DNA of 49,695 nt, taken from assembly GCA_017501695.1 (NCBI GenBank), contig JAFVWL010000006.1:1-49695 (forward strand). Reading direction: 5' to 3'. Below the pieces are notes generated by a model that was not told the origin of the DNA, searched no databases, and worked only from the letters and a program-made list of their open reading frames with translations. The translations under genes were made by a program, and so were the position numbers. This stretch comes from Oscillospiraceae bacterium. GTDB lineage: Bacteria > Bacillota > Clostridia > Oscillospirales > Oscillospiraceae. Below, one piece after another: positions 40,978 through 49,695 of this stretch (within the stretch, counting starts at the first letter, position 1; the number at the start of each line of letters is the position of its first letter).

Positions 40978-43900
40978 TTAATGATAGATCCAGTCACGCC
41001 GGTCCTCGCCCGGGTTCACCTTGGCATCCCGGACTGTTACCGTCCGCAGGACGGGCTCGCTCCATTCTCCGTCGGCGTTATAGGCCACCACGGAAATCTC
41101 CAGGGTGCCCACGGCTTCCGCGGGGATCTCGATGATCCAGGTCTTGGTACGGCTCCAGCGGCTGTAGGTGCAGCGGGTGACAACCTGGCCATTGACCACC
41201 AGGTTCTCCACATCCGGGCCGGTCAGAACGGTCACCAGAACACGGTTGCCCACCCGGACCCAGTCCCGGCTGAGCTTCACCAGCATAAACCGGGGTTTAA
41301 AGGTGGGTTCCGGCTCAGGTTCCGGCTGCGGTATTTGCTCCGAATCTCCGTGGTAATCCGGCGAATTCAGGATCTGGATCGTCGCTTCCGCAGCTTCCTT
41401 GGTCATGTAAACATAGCCCAGTTCAGGTTCCTGCGTTTCGTCAACCGCCTGAATACCGTTCGCTCCGGAGGCATTTTCTCCCGTTTGTGGTCCGCTTACC
41501 GTATCGCCCGTATTTTCCTTTGGATCCTGAGTATAGGTAAACTTAATATTGGTCAGGGAAATAATGCCTTCCGTGCCGTTCTCGGGCCGGTTACCGGTGT
41601 TGGAGATCACGATGATCGCATCCTTCCAGGGATCCAAATCGTAATACATATCCGTAGTTGTGCTCAACGTATCTGTCTTTGCTCCAAAGAACGCGCCAAT
41701 CTGCTCTCCCGGATTATTCGGATTGTAAATCGGTTCTCCGTTTACTTCGTCGCCTATCACAATATTCGTGATGGTATAGGTACAGGTTCCACCATCCGCA
41801 CTCTTGATACCAATATGGACATTGGCCAGATTGGCAACGTTACCAAGCATAAACGCAATGCGCTGTCCGGGGTTCAGATAGACTTCATTATTGGGACCAT
41901 AATCGATATAGTCTGCCAGTTGGTCGTCACCAACGTCAGCATCTCCATCAATAAAAACTATGCCTTCAATTATTTCATCTGTCAGATTGCTGTCAAAAAA
42001 ACCCGCTTCGATAATCTCGTTGCGCAGTTCCAGATAGGAAGGCCAGCCTTCGCCATCTGCTTTATAGGCATCTTCGATGGTGGTATCCTCGGAACCGTCA
42101 GAAGCCCCATCATTGGCAGGGTCATAGATCCGGATTGCGTCCAGATAGAAATCATAACTGTCGCTCCCCTCTACATGGTCAAAGAAGGGCTCATACAGCG
42201 CAATAATTTCTGCCTCATATTGACCATAAGGAAGATTCTCTACCTGCATAACAGGAACCTGATACAGACTGTCCTTTGCATTCGGATCAACAACCCATAC
42301 CTGCACTGCTTCATAAGCGATGTAGCTGTCCCCATTTTGGGGATTCTCAGGCTTCGTTGTCTCCGGAGTATCGTCCGAAGGTACACCCAAATCTTTTCTT
42401 ATCCAAGAGGCGTTCTGCCCATCATCAGTATAGGTGTACTGCACTGCATGCGTCTCCGTCACGGTTTTATATCCGTAATAGGTGTCCACTATGAAACTGT
42501 CATAAAGCGTCCGACCACTCTCGGAGCATTTATAGACATCGACAATAACCGTTCCAGTCATATTGCTGGTGAGACTGATTACGTCAAAACCCGTGCCAAA
42601 AAACTTAAACTTAGCTTTGGCATAGTGATCATAATCCACTGTAGCTTTCAGTGCAGAGCCCATGGAATAGGTCGACATCTTCAGGTTTACCTGATCATAG
42701 CCATAGATGTTGTTAGCATCAGTCAGGCTGTAGAAACCAGGCCGATCCTCGGATTGAGCACCGTTGATCTCAGCACCGTCCGTGCTCCACAGGCTATTGC
42801 TCTCATCCAGCACCCATTCCTCGCTGTCATCCCATTCGTAGCTTTCCGTTTTCAGGAAGCTGTCCTCATAGTAGATGGTCGTCGCGGGGATGACGGTAAC
42901 GGTGCCGTAGTAGAACTGGTCTTCCGTGAAGGTTTCGCCGTTGACCTTGACAGTTGCCGTATACTTGACTTCATAGTAGAACCGTTCGTATCCGGGCATC
43001 TCCGTGGTATTGGGCGTATAGCGGACCTTGCCGTTATTCAATTCGACAGTACCGTACTGGCCGGTCCATGTGCGGGAATACAGGTCGCTTTCCGTCAGAT
43101 TATGATTGCCGTTCGCGTATGTTATCTGCGGCAGGGAGCCAGCCACGCCGTAGAGGGTACCGGCAGTACCGAACATATCGTTGTACAGCACATCGATATC
43201 CACAGGCAGACCGTAGTCGATGACCACCGTATCCGGCAAGGTGCCGGGCTCCCAAATCACCGCGAACCAAACCGTGGTGGAAGTAAAGTCCACACCCGCT
43301 GTGCCCTCCGAATCAGAAATATTCTCGGTAGTAGCTTCCGAGCCACGGTAGTCGGTAACATAGGTCGTGAGAACCGGCTTGCTGCTGGTGATCACCCAGT
43401 TGCCGCCGCCGTTGGAGCGGACGGTGACCTGATAGGCTGCTTCGCTGTCAAACAGCGCATAGCCTTCCGGAAGGACATTCCTGTCGTTGGCCAACAGCTT
43501 TTCCAGATCCGTGATTCCGGTGGAGTTCAGGGGCATCTCGCTGTACAGGACCTTCTTTGTGACCTTAACGGCATCATAGAAGGAGCCGGTTTCGCCGGTG
43601 GCACGGTTGGTAACGGGGTTGCCTTCGCTGTCCACCAGGTAGAAGCCATAGTAGAAGGCCGCGCTTTCCCAGGCCACGGAGGGAGATGGCACGCTCTGCT
43701 GGGCATCGTTGCCCAGCCAGTTTTTGTAGTACAGGGTCGCGTAGTTATTGGTCATGTAGGTACCGGCGGCGGCAGTGCCTTCCATGGAGCCTTCCAGATA
43801 TGCGTAGTAGGTCAGAACAAATTCCTGGTCGTTGATGGTGCCGATATTCCAGCGGAAGGTTTCGCCCTCCAGCTCGAAGTCGGTGATTCCGTCACCGTCC

Positions 43901-46900
43901 GTATCGATCATCACCGGAGTACGGTTGGTGTTGTACCAGAAATTCTTGGCGTAAATCACGCCTTCAACGATGATGTTCGCATCTTCTTTTTGATCGGAGG
44001 TAGCAGCCGTGGGACTCGTGAACCGCACGGTTTCCACAGATTTCGGGTTGCCATACCGCATACCAACCATACTCTCTGTCACTTCCACGCCATCGATGGT
44101 TTTGCCCACATCGGACTTTTTATACACAGAGAAAGACTTAATGGAAACATTCGGATCATCCATAACGTCCGGGATCGGGGTCATTTGCAGAGTGAACTTA
44201 TCTCCCATCTGGTCCACGAAGTAGGCTTCCTTGGCGGCTTCCTTCAGACTCGCAGCCATACTGGAATAGAAAGACTGCAATTCGCGCTCGTTTTCTGTCA
44301 AAATCACATCACAGGAATCTTTACCTGCCAAGTTGTGAAGAACACTGGATATTGCTGCAATATCAGTTTCAGAGTTAAAAGTGAAATTACCAAAACCACC
44401 GTTGTCCAGGTCGAAGCCAATGGTTGTAATTGCCTTAACACCGGGCGTTTGATAAACCTGTTCCGCCGCATACAGTGAGTCGCTCTGAATCCAGGTAACC
44501 CAATTTGTCTGCGTTACACTGGCATTTGTCGTACTGGGCATATAATAACCACCAGTGGTATTCTGTACCATGTCCATATACGTCGGAACGGTAACTCCCT
44601 CCTGATCAAAATAGTAGGGAGAATCATCATTTGCATTTTTGTACAGAGCATAGTAGTCAAATGCACCCGTGTCGCGATACTTATAGTACAGCTGGTTATA
44701 GTGGTCCGGAGCACCGTCGGTCAGGAAGATAATATGGATTTCGCGACCGCTCTTGTCATAGCTGATGCCATTTTCTGCTTCATAATCGGCCTTCAGGGCT
44801 TTAATTGCGCTGGCAGTTTCAAGGAATGCGTAATCGTAGTTCGTACCGCCCTGAGCGGCCTTCGCACCGGTCATTCCAGGATATCCGGTTACATAGTAAT
44901 TGACACCGCCATTACTATTCTGTTCACCGTAGATATCAATGTTGTTAATAATACCGATTGCTTTGTCCGCATCGGTCTCGCCATGGAACACAGTCTGTAC
45001 GGAGTCAAAGTAATTATAGGCACCACTGTTGGCATTTCTATCCGCATCGTAGCCGCCGAACGTTACAAAGGAAACCGTATTGCCGGAGTCCTTGCTCCAC
45101 AACATGGAATCAATAAATACCGCAACAGAATCCTGCATAACATCCCATTTGTCACCGGTCGCATCTACCGGTGTATACTTCGTTGCGTCAGTTGTTCCGG
45201 TGGTATTGGGCACCCAGTTCATGGAGTTGGAAATATCCGCAACCAGAATTACATCAATACCGCCAGGGACAGGCAAACCGGAGGTAGACAGGTCGATGCC
45301 GACGATGCCCTGGGAATGGAACTTGGAGTAGTCGGAGATGACCTTGTTCACATCCACGGAGCCGGGGTTGGGGTACTCGGGATAGTTCATATCCGGGGGC
45401 GCGACCACCACCAGATCAAACAGCTCCTTGGCGGTAAATTCCTCCCCGTAAGTAACTTCCAGTTCTCTGAACTCCGCGGGCTCCGCCGTAGAGATCTCCA
45501 CATTGGGATCCGAGCTGGAAAGCATATCGATGGTGATATCCATGGGGTCCGATTCACTGCGGTCCTCATAGACCAGCACATACTTGGCAATGGGCGTATC
45601 CATAGGCGTGCCCACTTCCACCGTGGCCATGGTCTGCAGCAGGCGGATGCCGATGACCTTCTTATCCGTAACCGTAATGTGGAAGGTCACAGGAATCTGG
45701 TCATCCGTGGGGATGTCATAGCCATCCACATGGGTCAGTGTTGCGGTAACGGTGGCAGTGCCGGCCTTCACACCGGTGATATTGCCGTTGGCATCCACCG
45801 TGACGATGGAAGGATCATTGCTGGTCCAGTTGATGAGGGTGCGGGACCAACCGGGATCGCTGACAGCGTTGATCCACACGGTGGGTTTCAGCGTGACGGT
45901 GCTGCCGGTGGCCAGGTTCTTTTCGCCGCCTTCCGCCGTAATATCCGCGGTAAACTCCACAGGAATCGTCAGGACAATGGGTTCGACCAGATTGGTTCCG
46001 TCAACAGCAGTCAGGGTAGCCGTAATATCGACCGCACCCTTTTTGAGGCTTTCAACCAGGCCGTTTGCATCCACAGTCGCAAACGAAGGATTACTGCTGG
46101 ACCAGGTGATGTTGCACTTGCTCAGTTCAACGGGAGTACCACCCACGGTGACGGTACCGGTCAGCTGCTGCGTTGTGGCGTTCATCCGGTCAACGGTCAC
46201 ATTACCAGGAGTGACGGTGAAGGTGACAGCTTCGCCGTTGCCGGACGCGGTTTTTTCCTCGTAGAGGTAGACACTTCTCACAGTAGTATCCCGGCTCCAA
46301 TTTCCATTGTTGTATCGCAGGTAATAGGTTGTTCGGTTAAACCAATTTCCTGTCGTATAAGAAATTCGATATTCACCATTACCTTGATTGTTGAAGGTCA
46401 GATTCAAGGAAGATGCATTGAGGATACTACTGTTATTCAGATTCACATACCTATTGCCATTGTTAATATTGCCAGATGTGGCTCCGCTGAAAACCCAAGC
46501 AATTTTGGATGCATCTCCAACAACAATAATCTTATCACTGGAAATAGAAACCGTCGTGTCACCAGGATTATTGTTATTGTTGGTCAGCGCATGACCTTCG
46601 CCGCTGTTGCCGGTGTTGACAATAAGGTATTTCTTTCCGGCTTCGATACCATTCGTATCCAGTTCATAATAGGTGGTCACCATATTAACAGGATAGAACC
46701 GCCAACGGCTACCATCGTCGCCAGCTGCACCGTTTTGCCAACCAGATGCCTCGTTATGACTACCGTTATAATCATTCAAATACTGGCTGTTCAGCCCAAT
46801 TTCCCAAGAAGATACTCCAGCAACATAGTTTAGCGTAATTGCTGTAGGTGTATCAGTCAACGCTGCCGTATCATTTCCCAGGGTCAGGTACTGCCCGTTA

Positions 46901-48849
46901 GGGCCGCCATACCGAACATAATAGGTATTATTTCCCGCACTGGTAATATACCAGCGAGAAACATTCGACAGTTCTGCAGCACCGTTCAAAGCCAACCGCT
47001 TACCGCTACTGGCAGTACCGGTCAGAGTCTTGTTTGCCTTGGTATTGTACAGATAATAGTAAGTGCCGGACTTTACAGTGGTAGCCGCATCGCCAAGCAT
47101 CTCCACGCCGCTGACCAGATTACCCTCGCCGCTGACGAAAGGCACGGTAATTTCCGCAATGCCCACGGGGGAGAAGTGGGACACGGCGAAGGAGAACTTG
47201 CCGTCCCGGAGGACGCCGGGGATCTCCACCACGGTGCCGTCCTCCACATGGATGCCCACGACACGACCAGAGGTCCAGTGGGCCGGGATGGCGAAGGTGA
47301 CCAGGGCAGTCTCCCCCTGCGCCACAACGCCCGCCACATCCAGGGCGATATAGTTTACATAATCCTTTTCATCCAGCAGAGCCTTGTCTTCCTCGGTCAG
47401 CAGGGCGCCCGCCAGGGTGGCGGACACGCCGGAAACTGTGGCGCTGACGCCCACACCGTCGGTGACGGTCTGGTCCGGGATCTCCGGTTCCGTGACCTCC
47501 GGCTCGGTAACCTCAGGTTCCGTTTCCACAGGCTCGGTTTCCTCGGGCTCCGTGGGGTCGGGGTCGGTGGGATCGGGGGTTTCGGTTTGCTGATTCTTCA
47601 CATACTCCAGCACCTCGGCATACAGCATGATGAAGGGGCCAAGGCCCTTGCCCTCGTTATCATAGAAGGTGGAATTGCTGCTGCCGGGAGCGCCCTTGAA
47701 GCAGATGTCCTTCAGGTTGCCGTCCACCAGCTTTTCGTCGCAAATGCCCTCAAAGGCCAGCAGGGCCATATCGGCATAGCTTTCCTCCAGCCAGCCCTCA
47801 TTCACGGCCTTCAGCACCGCGTAGCACACCAGGGCAGTACCGGAAGTCTCGTAGGGGTTGGCGGAGGATTCGGAGGCGGCCATATTGTTCAGCCACATGC
47901 CGTTGCTCTCATTCTGGCAGGCGGCCATGCCGTCCACCAGCTTCACAAGCTGGGTCTTCATGGCTTCCAGATTTTCGCCCTCCATGGAGTCCATGATGTC
48001 CACAATGGCGGCGGCGTACCAGCCGATGGACCGGAGCCAGAAGGTGCCGGAATTATCGGTGGCATTGTCCGCCGCATGGTAGAACAGGCCCGTGGCGGAA
48101 TCATACATATTGTCGCTGACCCACTGCATCCGGCTGACGATCTGGTCCAGCTCCGCGGTGTCATTGGAGAATTTGGCGTACTCCGCCCGGAAGGGCAGGA
48201 TCATATACAGGCCGTCCAGCCACAGGTCCGGATTGGAATCACTGGCCCAGGTATGGCGGAAGTTGTTGCCGGCGTAGGGCAGCAGGTAGTTGCTCTCCGC
48301 CGCGGTCAGGTCATCATACAGGACCTTGGCAATGGTCAGATACCGCTGGTCCGCGGTCATCGCGTAGGCATCCAGCAGCAGGCTGGCGGTCTTGTAGCAG
48401 TCCGCGCCGTGGGTGGCGTTATAGCCCGCGGCTTCCTTGGCGGTATTGTTGACGCACTTGGCCCAGGTTCCGTCCTCGGCGATCATGCTGGACAGATACT
48501 CCAGCACATAGGCCCGGTAGGGCGTCTCTCCGGTGACATCGAAGACATACTTCAGGCCCTCGAAGACCACGCCGTTATAATAGCTCCAGTCAAAGAGGTA
48601 GCTCTTAGAGCTTTCCCGCTTCTCATTGTCCCAGGTAAAGTGTGTCCCAAAATTGCTGACAACGGTACCCGGATCGTTGGCGGTATTCTCCAGTGTGATG
48701 CCGTCGATATAGTCCTTCGCCTTTTCAATGGCTTCGGTCAGAACCGTATCCTCCGTTTCCGCTGCGAAGGCAAAGCTGTTGAAGGGCACGATGCCAACGA
48801 GCATCGCGCAGCAGAGCACCAAGGACAAGATCCGCTTCAGTTCCTTCAT
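40978..48849 (-). CDS. Giant secreted surface protein: GH105-like, Ig-like, vWA
   Basis: This 2623-residue protein has a signal peptide (residues 1-29, ending SFAFA). Residues about 35-415 resemble GH88/GH105 unsaturated glycuronyl hydrolases (DLWLDGLYMILPF near 210, FWLRSIGWYAAAIVDI near 270). A threonine/glutamate/proline linker (418-460), carbohydrate-binding-like repeats (580-870), two Ig-like Big2 domains (880-1060) and a von Willebrand A domain (1190-1500) with MIDAS motif VADISNSM follow. Later parts include Ig-like segments (LPVDIDVLYND near 1890) and a final beta domain. No LPxTG sorting signal, SLH domain or transmembrane end is seen, so the mode of attachment is unknown. The start follows AGGAGGTCATATTAT. 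The GH105 assignment rests on motifs only. Confidence 0.85.
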   Translation of the reverse strand: MKELKRILSLVLCCAMLVGIVPFNSFAFAAETEDTVLTEAIEKAKDYIDGITLENTANDPGTVVSNFGTHFTWDNEKRESSKSYLFDWSYYNGVVFEGLKYVFDVTGETPYRAYVLEYLSSMIAEDGTWAKCVNNTAKEAAGYNATHGADCYKTASLLLDAYAMTADQRYLTIAKVLYDDLTAAESNYLLPYAGNNFRHTWASDSNPDLWLDGLYMILPFRAEYAKFSNDTAELDQIVSRMQWVSDNMYDSATGLFYHAADNATDNSGTFWLRSIGWYAAAIVDIMDSMEGENLEAMKTQLVKLVDGMAACQNESNGMWLNNMAASESSANPYETSGTALVCYAVLKAVNEGWLEESYADMALLAFEGICDEKLVDGNLKDICFKGAPGSSNSTFYDNEGKGLGPFIMLYAEVLEYVKNQQTETPDPTDPDPTEPEETEPVETEPEVTEPEVTEPEIPDQTVTDGVGVSATVSGVSATLAGALLTEEDKALLDEKDYVNYIALDVAGVVAQGETALVTFAIPAHWTSGRVVGIHVEDGTVVEIPGVLRDGKFSFAVSHFSPVGIAEITVPFVSGEGNLVSGVEMLGDAATTVKSGTYYYLYNTKANKTLTGTASSGKRLALNGAAELSNVSRWYITSAGNNTYYVRYGGPNGQYLTLGNDTAALTDTPTAITLNYVAGVSSWEIGLNSQYLNDYNGSHNEASGWQNGAAGDDGSRWRFYPVNMVTTYYELDTNGIEAGKKYLIVNTGNSGEGHALTNNNNNPGDTTVSISSDKIIVVGDASKIAWVFSGATSGNINNGNRYVNLNNSSILNASSLNLTFNNQGNGEYRISYTTGNWFNRTTYYLRYNNGNWSRDTTVRSVYLYEEKTASGNGEAVTFTVTPGNVTVDRMNATTQQLTGTVTVGGTPVELSKCNITWSSSNPSFATVDANGLVESLKKGAVDITATLTAVDGTNLVEPIVLTIPVEFTADITAEGGEKNLATGSTVTLKPTVWINAVSDPGWSRTLINWTSNDPSIVTVDANGNITGVKAGTATVTATLTHVDGYDIPTDDQIPVTFHITVTDKKVIGIRLLQTMATVEVGTPMDTPIAKYVLVYEDRSESDPMDITIDMLSSSDPNVEISTAEPAEFRELEVTYGEEFTAKELFDLVVVAPPDMNYPEYPNPGSVDVNKVISDYSKFHSQGIVGIDLSTSGLPVPGGIDVILVADISNSMNWVPNTTGTTDATKYTPVDATGDKWDVMQDSVAVFIDSMLWSKDSGNTVSFVTFGGYDADRNANSGAYNYFDSVQTVFHGETDADKAIGIINNIDIYGEQNSNGGVNYYVTGYPGMTGAKAAQGGTNYDYAFLETASAIKALKADYEAENGISYDKSGREIHIIFLTDGAPDHYNQLYYKYRDTGAFDYYALYKNANDDSPYYFDQEGVTVPTYMDMVQNTTGGYYMPSTTNASVTQTNWVTWIQSDSLYAAEQVYQTPGVKAITTIGFDLDNGGFGNFTFNSETDIAAISSVLHNLAGKDSCDVILTENERELQSFYSSMAASLKEAAKEAYFVDQMGDKFTLQMTPIPDVMDDPNVSIKSFSVYKKSDVGKTIDGVEVTESMVGMRYGNPKSVETVRFTSPTAATSDQKEDANIIVEGVIYAKNFWYNTNRTPVMIDTDGDGITDFELEGETFRWNIGTINDQEFVLTYYAYLEGSMEGTAAAGTYMTNNYATLYYKNWLGNDAQQSVPSPSVAWESAAFYYGFYLVDSEGNPVTNRATGETGSFYDAVKVTKKVLYSEMPLNSTGITDLEKLLANDRNVLPEGYALFDSEAAYQVTVRSNGGGNWVITSSKPVLTTYVTDYRGSEATTENISDSEGTAGVDFTSTTVWFAVIWEPGTLPDTVVIDYGLPVDIDVLYNDMFGTAGTLYGVAGSLPQITYANGNHNLTESDLYSRTWTGQYGTVELNNGKVRYTPNTTEMPGYERFYYEVKYTATVKVNGETFTEDQFYYGTVTVIPATTIYYEDSFLKTESYEWDDSEEWVLDESNSLWSTDGAEINGAQSEDRPGFYSLTDANNIYGYDQVNLKMSTYSMGSALKATVDYDHYAKAKFKFFGTGFDVISLTSNMTGTVIVDVYKCSESGRTLYDSFIVDTYYGYKTVTETHAVQYTYTDDGQNASWIRKDLGVPSDDTPETTKPENPQNGDSYIAYEAVQVWVVDPNAKDSLYQVPVMQVENLPYGQYEAEIIALYEPFFDHVEGSDSYDFYLDAIRIYDPANDGASDGSEDTTIEDAYKADGEGWPSYLELRNEIIEAGFFDSNLTDEIIEGIVFIDGDADVGDDQLADYIDYGPNNEVYLNPGQRIAFMLGNVANLANVHIGIKSADGGTCTYTITNIVIGDEVNGEPIYNPNNPGEQIGAFFGAKTDTLSTTTDMYYDLDPWKDAIIVISNTGNRPENGTEGIISLTNIKFTYTQDPKENTGDTVSGPQTGENASGANGIQAVDETQEPELGYVYMTKEAAEATIQILNSPDYHGDSEQIPQPEPEPEPTFKPRFMLVKLSRDWVRVGNRVLVTVLTGPDVENLVVNGQVVTRCTYSRWSRTKTWIIEIPAEAVGTLEISVVAYNADGEWSEPVLRTVTVRDAKVNPGEDRRDWIYH

Positions 48850-48938
48850 ATAATATGACCTCCTGGAATTTGCTTATGGATTACGCGCATAACCGTCCGT
48901 TATCCAAAGACAGTTGTGGCGATTTTAATTCATTATAT

Positions 48939-48966
48939 ATTATAAACCACTTGCAGTATATGTCAA
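48939..48966 (-). promoter_or_regulatory. Promoter of the giant protein/peptide operon
   Basis: On the minus strand a perfect TTGACA (48966-48961), a 16-base spacer and a perfect TATAAT (48944-48939) give a start near 48932 and a leader of about 80 bases. This should be strong. The 363-base region 48850-49213 otherwise holds the second promoter and operator palindromes described separately. Confidence 0.8.
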
Positions 48967-49142
48967 TTACAACCCTGTAACTTTTAAGGGCTATTTAAGG
49001 TTTCGTTGTTTGATTTGACAAATCTACGCCGGTTATTCTGTGCAAGTATACAGGCAGCCTGAATGTCTCGCCCAGAGGGGAGCCGTCCCATGCCGCAAGC
49101 CTCTGGCCTCCGCGTAACCGCACTTGTCTGCCCAATACGTCT

Positions 49143-49171
49143 ATTATATCTGAAAATCAGATATAATTCAA
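49143..49171 (-). promoter_or_regulatory. Second minus-strand promoter overlapped by palindromes
   Basis: TTGAAT (49171-49166), a 17-base spacer and TATAAT (49148-49143) form a second minus-strand promoter, about 290 bases upstream of the giant gene. The inverted repeat 49145-49165 occupies the spacer and most of the -10 box, so a bound repressor would block it. Confidence 0.6.
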
Positions 49172-49191
49172 TATCTTGTTTTCAGATATTG
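49145..49191. promoter_or_regulatory. Two operator-like palindromes upstream of the XRE gene
   Basis: TATATCTGA-AAA-TCAGATATA (49145-49165) is a perfect palindrome with a three-base centre. CAATATCT (49169-49176) and AGATATTG (49184-49191) form a second with a seven-base centre. Both share the half-site ATATCT/AGATAT. They lie between the divergent giant-protein operon and the XRE regulator, the usual place for autoregulatory operators. Confidence 0.6.
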
Positions 49192-49213
49192 TATGGTGTA
49201 CCCGGGTGATGAT

Positions 49214-49450
49214 ATGCGTTATGAGATGATGAAATTCGAGAATATCCGTAACCTGCGGATCGACAGCGGTTACACACAGAAGCAAATTGCGGCACTCCTT
49301 GGGATCAGCCAGAACACCTATTCCCAATATGAGGTAGGCGTTCTGAATTATCCGGTAGACGCGCTGATCAAGCTTGCGGATTTCTATAATGTCAGCATAG
49401 ACTATCTCCTGGGGCGGACTGCCATAAAAACGCCCTATCCGAAGAAATAA
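49214..49450 (+). CDS. XRE-family helix-turn-helix regulator
   Basis: This 78-residue protein has an HTH-3 domain: IRNLRIDSGYTQKQIAALLG, then ISQNTYSQYEVGVLNYPVDA and KLADFYNVSIDYLLGRT, the classic ending. It is only a DNA-binding domain without a sensor. I chose the ATG at 49214 with GGGTGAT before it; an ATG at 49193 directly abuts the operator and would give 85 residues, and an ATG at 49229 gives 73. It is divergent from the giant surface protein operon and may repress it and itself through the palindromes upstream. Confidence 0.85.
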   Translation: MRYEMMKFENIRNLRIDSGYTQKQIAALLGISQNTYSQYEVGVLNYPVDALIKLADFYNVSIDYLLGRTAIKTPYPKK

Positions 49451-49452
49451 TT

Positions 49453-49476
49453 ATGCCAGCCTCCTCAGGCTGGCAT
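49453..49476 (+). terminator. Possible terminator behind the XRE gene
   Basis: ATGCCAGCC (49453-49461) pairs perfectly with GGCTGGCAT (49468-49476), two bases behind the stop codon. The T run that follows is weak. Confidence 0.55.
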
Positions 49477-49510
49477 TCCGTATGTCAAAAAAGTATCGAA
49501 AACAAGAGTG

Positions 49511-49556
49511 GCAACCGCCCGAAGGGCGGCTCTTGGCGAGTCGCAGTGTGCGCACT
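49511..49556. repeat. Truncated copy of the palindromic repeat
   Basis: These 46 bases match 5262-5307 exactly (GCAACCGCCCGAAGGGCGGC onward to GTGTGCGCACT). At 5308 the repeat continues GGCTCGCAATGAC, while at 49557 it changes to AAAAGTGGCGCAATAATTTG, marking an insertion boundary. Confidence 0.75.
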
Positions 49557-49695
49557 AAAAGTGGCGCAATAATTTGGACAGAAAATCCGAAAAATAAATG
49601 ACAGTTATGCAGCAAGCGGGGGCATATATCCCAAGCTGCTGTGGGGGCGCAGATTATTGTAGTAGTATACGTAATATTCGATTACCATGCGGTAG
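49557..49695 (-). mobile_element. End of an IS3-type insertion sequence (partial)
   Basis: From the break in the repeat at 49557 the sequence runs into a transposase end without another gene. The terminal stretch, plus-strand TAAAAGTGGCGCAATAATTT onward (49556-49580), is the likely inverted-repeat end. The other end lies outside the window, so ends and target duplication cannot be compared. Confidence 0.65.
49605..49695 (-). CDS. IS3-family transposase, C-terminal fragment at window edge
   Basis: The last 29 codons read YRMVIEYYVYYYNNLRPH then SSLGYMPPLAA and stop at 49605-49607. YYNNLRPHSSLGYMPP is the typical end of the rve integrase domain of IS3-family OrfB proteins, just after the catalytic glutamate. 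The gene is cut by the window end; whether it is intact outside is unknown. Confidence 0.8.
   Translation of the reverse strand, partial: YRMVIEYYVYYYNNLRPHSSLGYMPPLAA

Noticed and set aside
40765-44478. Long open frame of 1237 codons on the plus strand
   Set aside because: It lies opposite the giant surface protein gene and is a shadow of its codon bias. The encoded sequence is not protein-like and no ribosome binding site stands before it.
1-49695. tRNA, rRNA or CRISPR array
   Set aside because: I scanned by eye for cloverleaf ends, conserved rRNA stretches and regularly spaced repeats and found none that I can support; a dedicated search could still find one.

Overview
The window looks like a chromosomal segment of a gut-type, moderately high-GC member of the Clostridia (Oscillospirales is my best guess). 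The grounds are strong AGGAGG ribosome binding sites, the type of surface proteins, a eukaryote-like glycogen branching enzyme, and dispersed palindromes of the GTCATTGCGAG...GGCAATCCC kind. No rRNA or tRNA gene is seen, so the placement is an inference.

Layout. (1) 1-1790: mgtE (magnesium transporter) behind a clear promoter and a 22-codon leader peptide that may form a translational switch. (2) 2102-8821: threonine biosynthesis. thrC is on the minus strand; hom, aspartate kinase, asd and thrB run on the plus strand. The gaps after mgtE and after hom, aspartate kinase and asd each hold a palindromic repeat, and a separate MITE-like element lies between thrC and hom. (3) 8856-11536: a small membrane protein and glgB (minus). 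(4) 11655-37014: one 25-kb minus-strand operon of about 27 tightly packed genes for a cell-surface polysaccharide. It holds an initiating phosphoglycosyl transferase, 13 glycosyltransferases (nine GT2, two GT4, one GT32, one GT-D), two acetyltransferases, two pyruvyl transferase-family proteins, an Fe-S F420-dehydrogenase-beta-like protein, a radical SAM enzyme, a Wzm/Wzt ABC exporter, an O-antigen polymerase/ligase-like protein, two DUF1919 proteins and a metallophosphoesterase. Base composition flips between GC-rich and AT-rich several times, sometimes inside a gene. (5) 37352-48849: a minus-strand block of PqqD-like protein, radical SAM/SPASM enzyme, HPr-kinase-like protein, a secreted threonine/proline-rich protein, an 81-residue four-cysteine peptide and a 2623-residue surface protein (GH105-like, Ig-like, von Willebrand A). 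(6) 49143-49450: an XRE repressor-like gene with two palindromes over a divergent promoter. (7) 49557-49695: the end of an IS3-type element inserted into a palindromic repeat.

How the genes may work together. Aspartate kinase, Asd, Hom, ThrB and ThrC are the five enzymes from aspartate to threonine. The large operon plausibly builds, decorates and exports one variable glycan. The most unusual system is block 5. The small peptide, PqqD-like carrier, radical SAM/SPASM enzyme, HPr-kinase-like protein and the neighbouring nucleotidyltransferase at 35824-37014 together resemble a peptide-modification (RiPP-like) pathway, placed directly behind a giant adhesin or hydrolase and next to the glycan operon. 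Kinase, nucleotidyltransferase and PqqD-like partners are known from some lasso-peptide clusters, but here no lasso cyclase is seen and a radical SAM enzyme is present instead. These functional links are inference from domains and gene order.
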